Source: JAQGMO01 sp050954505 | GTDB lineage: Bacteria; Pseudomonadota; Gammaproteobacteria; Burkholderiales; Burkholderiaceae_D | NCBI GenBank assembly: GCA_050954505.1 | Contig: JBPBPY010000343.1 | Location: 1 to 11,193, forward strand | Reading direction: 5' to 3' | Length of the DNA: 11,193 bases | Part shown: positions 1 to 5,444 of the stretch, piece after piece | Position numbering within the stretch: position 1 is the first letter of the stretch | How the letters are laid out: each line of letters begins with the position of its first letter | Made by a program: the position numbers and the translations under genes | The notes under the pieces: generated by a model | The model's database searches: none | What the model was told of the DNA's origin: nothing | The model's input: only the letters and a program-made list of their open reading frames with translations

Positions 1-502
1 TAGTGACTTTTTTCGACTTGTGGAATTTGCGCTGCAGGACGATGGCAACTGCCGCGCGCGCGCCTACCGTGCTGTGATAGCCATCGCGGGAAAACACGCT
101 ACCCAGATCGAGCAGCGCTGCCAGCGTGACGCCAAGCTTGGCGCGGATCTGGCCGCGGTCGGAAGACAGGCCAAAACCGACCTTGAGCAAATCAGGCGAT
201 TCAAGCAGGCGCACCAGCCAGGGCCGGCAGGCGTCGAGATGGACCTGAAACAGGTATGCCTTGTCTGCCAGGGCAAACTGCACCAGGTGCGGACCCTGGC
301 TGATGTCGCCCGTGACAAACGTGGGCTTCGATTCAGTGTCGAAACCGGCGATGCCGGCTGCCATGATATCGGCGCTGGCGGCGGCAAATTGCGCTTCGGT
401 GACCGGCACATGAATTTGTGCCGCGGTCAGCGTTGCCAAAGGTTCCAGCAGTGTTGTCTCGGACTTTGGCGGAATGTTTCTTTTCAAGGACGCTGTTTCC
501 AC
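1..502 (-). CDS. 3'-5' exonuclease, DEDD family (RNase D-like), C-terminus missing
   Basis: Likely a 3'-5' exonuclease domain protein of the RNase D / DNA polymerase proofreading fold, which degrades RNA or DNA from the 3' end using two metal ions. 167 codons are visible; the gene leaves the window at its C-terminal side. Exo motif I is seen as GFDTESKPTF (Asp55 and Glu57, counted from the GTG), and an exo II-like stretch KVGFGLSSDRGQI carries Asp115. The last visible residues, FHKSKKVT, resemble the segment that comes before motif III in this family; motif III itself is off the edge. The start is uncertain: GTG at 502 lies 6 bases after the helicase stop with no clear Shine-Dalgarno sequence, while TTG at 487 has GGTGGA about 10 bases upstream. 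The frame runs straight on from the rhlE stop codon, and the tight spacing suggests one transcript with rhlE. The family is fairly sure; the substrate is unknown. Confidence 0.85.
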   Translation of the reverse strand, partial: METASLKRNIPPKSETTLLEPLATLTAAQIHVPVTEAQFAAASADIMAAGIAGFDTESKPTFVTGDISQGPHLVQFALADKAYLFQVHLDACRPWLVRLLESPDLLKVGFGLSSDRGQIRAKLGVTLAALLDLGSVFSRDGYHSTVGARAAVAIVLQRKFHKSKKVT

Positions 503-508
503 CGGCGC

Positions 509-2074
509 TTATTTGGGCAAACCGCCCAGCAAGGCCGCGCGCTTGACCGGCTTCTGGTTGGCGGGCTTGCTGGCAGTCTCGCTGGCCTGGGCCAAAGCCG
601 AAGGGCTGGGCTCATACGGCTTGAGGAACCAGGGATCGACCTTTTCCTTGCGCGGCGGGCCGCCATACGAGGCCCGGCCACCGACTGGCTGCGAACTGCG
701 AAATTCCGGCCGGCTGCTGTCTTCGCTGCGCGGGCGGCGCGCTCCCGGTTCGGTGCCGGCACCGCGGTTGCCATTGCCGCCTGCGCCGCCTGTACCACCG
801 TCACCGCCATGGCGCGACGATGAGCGCGATGCCCCGGCCCCATCTGCGCGGAAAGAGCCTGCGGATGAGCCAGTTCGGGTGGGTGCCGGTGGCTCGAACC
901 CAACGAGCTGCGAAGCCACGAACTTGTGCTTGATCATGTTCTCGATATCGGCCAGCAAGCGCGCATCCTTGTCGGAGTACAGCGAAATGGCGTCACCCGA
1001 GGCGCCGGCGCGGCCGGTGCGGCCGATGCGGTGGACATAATCCTCGGCGTTGTGAGGCAGATCGAAATTGATCACGCATGGCAGGTCGGAGATATCCAGG
1101 CCACGCGCGGCCACATCGGTGGCCACCAGCACATCGACTGTGCCGCTCTTGAATGCCTCGAGGGCCGCCATGCGTTCGGACTGGGTCTTGTCGCCATGGA
1201 TGGCCGAGGCTTTCACGCCTTCCTGTTCGAGCTGGCGCGCCAGCCGCGAGGCGCCGATCTTGGTGTTGGAGAATACCAGCACCTGCTTGAGCGAGCGGCC
1301 GCGGATGAGGAAGGACACCACATCACGCTTGGCATCTTCATCGACCTTGTAGACCACCTGCGTGACGCGCTCGGAAGTCGAATTGCTGCGTGCGACTTCG
1401 ATGGTCACCGGGTCATTGAGGAAGCTGGCAGCGAGCTTCTTGATTTCGCCGGAAAAGGTGGCCGAGAACATCAGGTTCTGGCGCTGCTTGGGCAACAGGT
1501 TGATGATGCGGTGCAGGTCAGGCAAAAAGCCCATGTCGAGCATGCGGTCGGCTTCATCCATCACCAGGATCTGGGTCTGGCCGAGATTGAGCGTCTTTTG
1601 CTGCACATGGTCGAGCAGCCGGCCGGGCGTGGCGATGACGATCTCGACACCGGCGCGCAATGCCGCAACCTGTGGCGCCATGTCCATGCCGCCGAAGATT
1701 ACCGTCGAGCGCAGTGGCGTATGGCGGCAATAGGCCTTGACGTTTTCCGCTACCTGGTCGGCCAGTTCGCGCGTGGGCGTGAGGATCAATGCGCGCACCG
1801 GATGACGCGCAGGCGAGGCACTGTGGCTGGCAGTGGCCATGAGCAGCTGGATGATCGGCAGCGAAAAACCTGCCGTCTTGCCAGTGCCGGTCTGGGCCGC
1901 ACCCATGACATCGCGTCCCTGCAGCACGACCGGAATCGCTTCAGCCTGGATCGGTGTCGGATGGATGTAGCCCTGGTCGGTCAGGGCACGCAGGATTTCA
2001 GGGGCCAGGCCGAAGTCTTCAAAACGGATGGCCGCCGCGCCATCGGGCGCAGCTACGGACAGGGTGTCGGGCAT
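509..2074 (-). CDS. rhlE: ATP-dependent DEAD-box RNA helicase, RhlE type
   Basis: ATP-dependent RNA helicase of 521 residues that unwinds short RNA duplexes; RhlE proteins act in the cytoplasm in ribosome maturation and mRNA turnover. All core motifs are visible: Q motif with Phe18 and PTPIQ ending at Gln43, motif I AQTGTGKT (60-67), PTREL (100-104), TPGR (149-152), DEAD (173-176), SAT (204-206), motif V ATDVAARGLD (318-327) and motif VI HRIGRTGR (348-355). The core ends near residue 390. It is followed by a Gly/Arg/Ser-rich basic tail of about 130 residues, probably disordered and RNA-binding, with a short DPWFLKPYEPS element near residues 480-490. ATG at 2074 sits just before the family N-terminus; no strong Shine-Dalgarno precedes it. 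A consensus -10 lies 28 bases upstream. The exonuclease gene follows after 6 bases. RhlE is preferred over SrmB, DbpA or CsdA from motif context and tail style; the helicase call itself is certain. Confidence 0.96.
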   Translation of the reverse strand: MPDTLSVAAPDGAAAIRFEDFGLAPEILRALTDQGYIHPTPIQAEAIPVVLQGRDVMGAAQTGTGKTAGFSLPIIQLLMATASHSASPARHPVRALILTPTRELADQVAENVKAYCRHTPLRSTVIFGGMDMAPQVAALRAGVEIVIATPGRLLDHVQQKTLNLGQTQILVMDEADRMLDMGFLPDLHRIINLLPKQRQNLMFSATFSGEIKKLAASFLNDPVTIEVARSNSTSERVTQVVYKVDEDAKRDVVSFLIRGRSLKQVLVFSNTKIGASRLARQLEQEGVKASAIHGDKTQSERMAALEAFKSGTVDVLVATDVAARGLDISDLPCVINFDLPHNAEDYVHRIGRTGRAGASGDAISLYSDKDARLLADIENMIKHKFVASQLVGFEPPAPTRTGSSAGSFRADGAGASRSSSRHGGDGGTGGAGGNGNRGAGTEPGARRPRSEDSSRPEFRSSQPVGGRASYGGPPRKEKVDPWFLKPYEPSPSALAQASETASKPANQKPVKRAALLGGLPK

Positions 2075-2101
2075 GGTTTATCGTAGGTTTTGGACCGGCA
2101 T

Positions 2102-2107
2102 ATTATA
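2102..2107 (-). promoter_or_regulatory. -10 element of the rhlE promoter
   Basis: On the minus strand this hexamer is TATAAT, a perfect sigma-70 -10 element. It would place the transcription start near 2095, about 20 bases before the rhlE ATG, giving a short leader. No good -35 is seen 16-18 bases upstream (best candidate TTAGGC at 18 bases, two matches of six), so strength or activator dependence is unknown. Confidence 0.55.
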
Positions 2108-2201
2108 GCGGCTTTGGCTTCGTTCGCCTAACGCCTTGATTTTAAATGGCATTTCATGCTGCAAGGCAGGATGCCCTTGAAGCGGCCACGCCCCTGGATG
2201 A

Positions 2202-2249
2202 AAGCGTCTGCGCAGACACTTTTCCCTGCACGGGAAGTCGCAGACGCTT
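2202..2249. repeat. Nested inverted repeat in the rhlE / FAH spacer
   Basis: Outer arms AAGCGTCTGCG (2202-2212) and CGCAGACGCTT (2239-2249) are perfectly complementary over 11 bp. Within the interval, TTCCC (2222-2226) and GGGAA (2232-2236) form an inner stem around a 5-base loop. The left arm also belongs to a separate near-palindrome at 2202-2221, whose centre GTCTGCGCAGAC (2206-2217) is exact. The same half-site therefore occurs three times, as one inverted and two direct copies. No T-run directly follows on the plus side, so a simple intrinsic terminator is unlikely. It could be a regulator site, an RNA hairpin in the leader of the 2318 gene, or a genome-wide palindromic repeat. Confidence 0.7.
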
Positions 2250-2306
2250 GCTTCCGTTTTTGGTAAGCTGGCCGGCCGCAGGATCAATTTTGAAGTCACT
2301 GTTTTC

Positions 2307-2312
2307 AGGAGA
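2307..2312 (+). promoter_or_regulatory. Ribosome binding site fixing the TTG start at 2318
   Basis: AGGAGA ends five bases before TTG at 2318. The only nearby ATG (2313) abuts this site, is out of frame and meets a stop after two codons (ATG CCT TGA), so TTG is the credible start of the hydrolase. Confidence 0.75.
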
Positions 2313-2317
2313 ATGCC

Positions 2318-3016
2318 TTGAGCTATGTCATCCCCGCGCCGCAACAGGCAGCCATTGAAGTCGCCGGCACCGACGACAAATTCCCGGTGCGCCGCATCTG
2401 GTGCGTGGGCCGCAACTATGCCGACCATGCACGCGAGATGGGTCACGATCCTTCGCGCGAGCCGCCATTCTTTTTTCAAAAGCCGGCCGATTCGATCGTC
2501 GAGGACGGCTCAACCATCGACTATCCACCGCAAACCGCCGACCTGCAGCACGAGATCGAACTGGTGGTCTGCATCGGCAAGGGCGGCAGCAATATTGCCG
2601 TTGGCGATGCGCTCGATCATGTATATGGCTATGCACTGGGCCTGGACATGACCCGGCGCGACCTGCAGGCCAGCGCCAAGAAACTGCAGCGTCCCTGGGA
2701 AATGGGCAAGGCATTCGACCAGTCGACGCCAATATCCGCCGTGCAGCCGGCCCGGGTGATCGGCCACCCGAAAAGCGGCACGATCCGCGTAAAGATCAAT
2801 GGCGTGGTCAAGCAGGAAGGCAACCTCGACCAGCAGATCTGGCAGGTCGATGAAACCATCGCCGAACTCTCGCGCTTCGTGACGCTCGAACCCGGCGACA
2901 TCATCATGACCGGCACGCCGGCCGGTGTCGGCCCTGTGCAGCCTGGCGAAACGCTGGTGGGTGAATGCGAAGGCGTGGGTGAACTGAGCGTCTCCTATCG
3001 CAAACGAAAAGCCTGA
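2318..3016 (+). CDS. Fumarylacetoacetate hydrolase (FAH) family protein
   Basis: A 232-residue single-domain FAH-fold enzyme. The family cleaves C-C bonds in acyl-pyruvate or 2,4-diketo acids (for example fumarylpyruvate) or decarboxylates or hydrates related acids, with Mg2+ or Mn2+, in the cytosol. The N-terminal part reads FPVRRIWCVGRNYADHAREMG, typical of the short bacterial group close to fumarylpyruvate hydrolases. Metal ligands fit HEIELVVCIG (Glu79, Glu81) and LGLDMTRRDLQ (Asp110); WEMGKAFDQSTPI supplies Lys131, and the C-terminal signature GDIIMTGTPAGVGP is intact. It starts at TTG with a good AGGAGA site. It stands alone: rhlE is divergent, and phoX lies 235 bases downstream with its own promoter. 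No gentisate, homogentisate or other ring-cleavage gene is in view, so the pathway cannot be named. The family is certain, the substrate is not. Confidence 0.92.
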   Translation: MSYVIPAPQQAAIEVAGTDDKFPVRRIWCVGRNYADHAREMGHDPSREPPFFFQKPADSIVEDGSTIDYPPQTADLQHEIELVVCIGKGGSNIAVGDALDHVYGYALGLDMTRRDLQASAKKLQRPWEMGKAFDQSTPISAVQPARVIGHPKSGTIRVKINGVVKQEGNLDQQIWQVDETIAELSRFVTLEPGDIIMTGTPAGVGPVQPGETLVGECEGVGELSVSYRKRKA

Positions 3017-3133
3017 CGCTGGAGCAGATGCCGGCGCCATCGTATTTGCGGTTCATGGGCATGGCCTGTCTGCATGCGCGGGCGCGAGCACAGGGTTTGC
3101 GGGCTGTGAAGGCTGCATTGGGAAACCACAGCA

Positions 3134-3167
3134 GCTTCATCAGGCTGTCATGAAGCCTTCCTATACT
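3134..3167 (+). promoter_or_regulatory. Candidate Pho box and -10 of the phoX promoter
   Basis: CTGTCAT at 3145-3151 is a perfect Pho half-site. Eleven bases upstream lies GCTTCAT (3134-3140, four matches of seven), giving the direct-repeat spacing of PhoB boxes. Ten bases after the perfect half-site is TATACT (3162-3167), five of six for a sigma-70 -10, while no -35 is needed in PhoB-activated promoters. A weaker third unit, CCTTCCT, sits at 3156-3162. The expected transcript start near 3174 leaves a leader of about 78 bases. The match to the product of the next gene, a phosphatase, makes PhoB control likely; it is inferred from pattern only. Confidence 0.65.
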
Positions 3168-3239
3168 TCGCTGCACTTCATTTGCAGTCCGCTCCAGTCA
3201 CGCCAGCAAATTCCTTGACCCGGCCCGGCCTGTCCAACC

Positions 3240-3245
3240 AGGAGA
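3240..3245 (+). promoter_or_regulatory. Ribosome binding site of phoX
   Basis: AGGAGA lies six bases before ATG 3252, and the Tat signal begins directly after this ATG. Both support this start. Confidence 0.75.
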
Positions 3246-3251
3246 CTTTCC

Positions 3252-5267
3252 ATGCAAGACCAGGCAAACCAGTCGCGCCGCAGCGCCTTGAAATTCCTTT
3301 CCGGCCTGCCCATCATGCTGCCCTTGGGCTCAAGTGCGGCACTCTCGTTGCTGGCAGCATGTGGCGGCAGCAATGCAGCCACCACTGACGCTGCCACCGG
3401 CGCAACAGCAGGCACGCCGAGCGCCGCATTTGCCTCTGCCCGCTTTACCGGCATGGCTGCCCCGTCGCTGGCCAATCCAGCCGAAATGGCGACCACGCTG
3501 GTGAAGTCCGCCATGACGGTCACGCTTGCCGACGGCAGCACGCACGAGTATGCACTGGCATATGCCCCGTTCTTCATTACCGGTGATATGGTCGAGGATG
3601 GCAATGGCGGCAAGATCCTGGCTGGCGGTTATGTCGACATCCACAACCGGCCAATCATCGACAACTCCGTGCCGGCCACGCCACGGCAGTTTTTTTCCGA
3701 CTCGCCCGATGGCACGTCCCTGATTGCGCTCGACAACGCAACTGTTGCCGGCATCAAGGGGCGGGCCGTGTTTGCGGTCGTGCAGTTCGAATACACCACA
3801 CGCGACCTGGCCGGCGCCGATACCTATGGCGCGCTGCCCTCGCCGATTGCCGTCCTCACGCTGGACCAGAACCAGGCCACCGGCAAGCTCACGCTGGTCA
3901 AGTATCACAATGTCGATACCTCGGCCGCCCATGGCTTGTGGATCACCTGCGGCGCCAGCCTGTCGCCATGGAACACCCATTTGTCGAGCGAGGAATACGA
4001 GCCCGACGCCTTTGCCCCCAGCGGCACCACGGCCGCCTCGATCAAGGCCGCGGCCATGTTTGCCAGGTACAGCACGAATGTCTTCGGCAACGCCGGCACG
4101 GCCAACCCGTATCACTACGGCCACCTGCCGGAAATCACGGTCAACCCGGACGGCAGCGGCAGCTGCAGGAAACACTACTGCATGGGCCGCATCTCGCATG
4201 AACTGATCCAGGTCATGCCCGACATGCGCACCGTGCTCATGGGCGATGACTACACCAATGGCGGCTTGTTCCTCTTCGTGGCCGACCGGGCGCGCGATCT
4301 GTCAGCCGGCAAGCTGTATGTGGCCAGATTGGGCAGCGGTTTTTCGCTCGATCCTGGCGCAGCCGGTGCGCCACTGTCCTGGATCTTGCTGGGTCATGCA
4401 AGCAGCGCCGAAATCGAAAACCTGGCCGGCACGCTGCGCCCCGGCGACATCATGTCGGTGCTGTATGCCGACCCGCACGACGCCAGTTATACCAGGATGT
4501 ATTGTGACGGCATGGCCAACTGGGTCAGGCTCAACCCGGGCATGGAAAAAGCCGCTGCCTTCCTGGAAACCCATCGCTATGCCAGCCTCGCTGGCGGCTC
4601 GATGGGGTTCACCAAACTGGAGGGCACGACCGTCAATGCCAGGGACAAGATCGCCTATTCGGCACTGCAGAATATCCAGGCATCGATGGTGCGCGGCAAT
4701 GCGGCCTGGTCGGCAGCCAGCAACATCACGGTCCCGTCGGCGCTGATCGCCGGCGGCGTCATGGCCCACACCCTTGCAGGGGGACAGACCGATACAGCCG
4801 GTGCCGCAATGGACAGCGAATGGGTACCGGTGTTGACGCGCATGCTGCTGGTGGGCGAAGACATCAGCGCCGATGGCCTGGGGAACACCGCCAACCCGGA
4901 GAAGGTCGCCAACCCCGACAACCTGAAGTTTTCGGAAACGATGCGCACCTTGTTTATCGGCGAAGACAGCGGCTCGCACGTCAATAATTTCCTCTGGGCC
5001 TACAACGTCGACACCAGGGAGCTGGCGCGCCTGATGTCGCTTCCTGCCGGTGCAGAATCAACCGGCCTGCAAGCCGTCGATGAAATCAATGGCTGGACCT
5101 ACATCATGAGCAACTTCCAGCATCCGGGCGACTGGAGTGCCATTCACGGTGTCCTCAAGCCGGTGCTCGATCCACTGGTGCGGGCCAATTACAAAAACCG
5201 CTATGGCGCAGCAGTGGGCTACCTGACTGCAGACCCGCATCAGATGGCGCTGCACAGGAAGCCGTAG
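3252..5267 (+). CDS. phoX: PhoX-family alkaline phosphatase (DUF839), Tat-exported probable lipoprotein
   Basis: Secreted phosphatase of 671 residues that releases phosphate from organic phosphoesters; characterised PhoX enzymes use an iron-calcium centre. The N-terminus has a twin-arginine motif SRRSALK (8-14), a hydrophobic stretch, then LAAC with Cys37, a good lipobox, followed by a Gly/Ala/Thr-rich linker. PhoX features follow: TCGASLSPWNTHLSSEEYE (231-249) holds Cys233, equivalent to the iron-binding cysteine, and the Glu247-Glu248 pair. HELIQVMPD and LMGDDYTNGGLFLFVAD follow as in the family, and SNFQHPGDW lies near the C-terminus. It is longer and more diverged than Pseudomonas PhoX (for example SPWNTHLSSEE in place of the usual TPWGTWLSCEE type), so activity is inferred. 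A Pho-box-like promoter precedes it and no partner gene shares its transcript. The downstream neighbour is convergent. The family is very likely; membrane anchoring is a prediction from the lipobox. Confidence 0.9.
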   Translation: MQDQANQSRRSALKFLSGLPIMLPLGSSAALSLLAACGGSNAATTDAATGATAGTPSAAFASARFTGMAAPSLANPAEMATTLVKSAMTVTLADGSTHEYALAYAPFFITGDMVEDGNGGKILAGGYVDIHNRPIIDNSVPATPRQFFSDSPDGTSLIALDNATVAGIKGRAVFAVVQFEYTTRDLAGADTYGALPSPIAVLTLDQNQATGKLTLVKYHNVDTSAAHGLWITCGASLSPWNTHLSSEEYEPDAFAPSGTTAASIKAAAMFARYSTNVFGNAGTANPYHYGHLPEITVNPDGSGSCRKHYCMGRISHELIQVMPDMRTVLMGDDYTNGGLFLFVADRARDLSAGKLYVARLGSGFSLDPGAAGAPLSWILLGHASSAEIENLAGTLRPGDIMSVLYADPHDASYTRMYCDGMANWVRLNPGMEKAAAFLETHRYASLAGGSMGFTKLEGTTVNARDKIAYSALQNIQASMVRGNAAWSAASNITVPSALIAGGVMAHTLAGGQTDTAGAAMDSEWVPVLTRMLLVGEDISADGLGNTANPEKVANPDNLKFSETMRTLFIGEDSGSHVNNFLWAYNVDTRELARLMSLPAGAESTGLQAVDEINGWTYIMSNFQHPGDWSAIHGVLKPVLDPLVRANYKNRYGAAVGYLTADPHQMALHRKP

Positions 5268-5275
5268 TCAATGGC

Positions 5276-5291
5276 GCGGCAATGGTGCCGC
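5276..5291 (+). other. Short hairpin just after phoX
   Basis: GCGGCA and TGCCGC form a 6-bp stem around ATGG, starting 8 bases after the phoX stop. No T-run follows, so this is at most a weak 3'-end structure and not a recognisable intrinsic terminator. Confidence 0.3.
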
Positions 5292-5365
5292 AATGATGCA
5301 ATGCGCAATCGTGGAAATACGCTGGATCTGGTTCGGATGCACCGGAATACCTTCGGCACGGCGCT

Positions 5366-5404
5366 GGCGTCTGCCGCACCGGCGGCCTTTGCACGTCAGA
5401 CGCC
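5366..5404. repeat. Inverted repeat in the convergent phoX / lplT-plsC spacer
   Basis: GGCGTCTG (5366-5373) and CAGACGCC (5397-5404) are perfect 8-bp inverted arms around 23 bases. The core arms GCGTCTG and CAGACGC are the same as those in the repeat at 2202-2249. It could be a bidirectional 3'-end hairpin for two converging genes or a copy of a dispersed palindromic element. No T-run flanks it. Confidence 0.55.
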
Positions 5405-5414
5405 CGGCAGCCCC

Positions 5415-5444
5415 GCTGTTGTGCTGTTGTGCTGTTGTGCTGTT
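5415..5444. repeat. 8-bp tandem repeat, 3.75 copies of GCTGTTGT
   Basis: Three perfect GCTGTTGT units are followed by six bases of a fourth. The array ends on the last base of the stop codon (5444-5446) of the minus-strand transporter-acyltransferase gene. It therefore lies in 3' untranslated sequence of that gene, and copy-number change would not alter the protein. Confidence 0.85.

Noticed and set aside
20..823. Plus-strand open frame of 267 codons at the left edge
   Set aside because: Antisense to the exonuclease and the rhlE tail; composition is Arg/Cys/Gln-rich without domain features.
926..2086. Plus-strand open frame of 386 codons opposite rhlE
   Set aside because: It is antisense to a helicase with every motif intact; the product is rich in His/Gln/Arg with no family character, a typical GC-rich shadow.
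2239..2262. Intrinsic terminator after the 2202-2249 repeat
   Set aside because: The T-run comes only about 7 bases after the stem, and no gene ends there, since both flanking genes start outward.
2904..3176. Minus-strand small gene in the FAH / phoX spacer
   Set aside because: It runs into the end of the hydrolase gene and across the Pho box, with no ribosome site and no family resemblance.
3652..3700. Possible frameshift around a T-run in phoX
   Set aside because: The frame continues cleanly through the run into conserved PhoX motifs.
3330..4199. Minus-strand open frame inside phoX
   Set aside because: Antisense to conserved PhoX segments; low-complexity and unlike a protein family.
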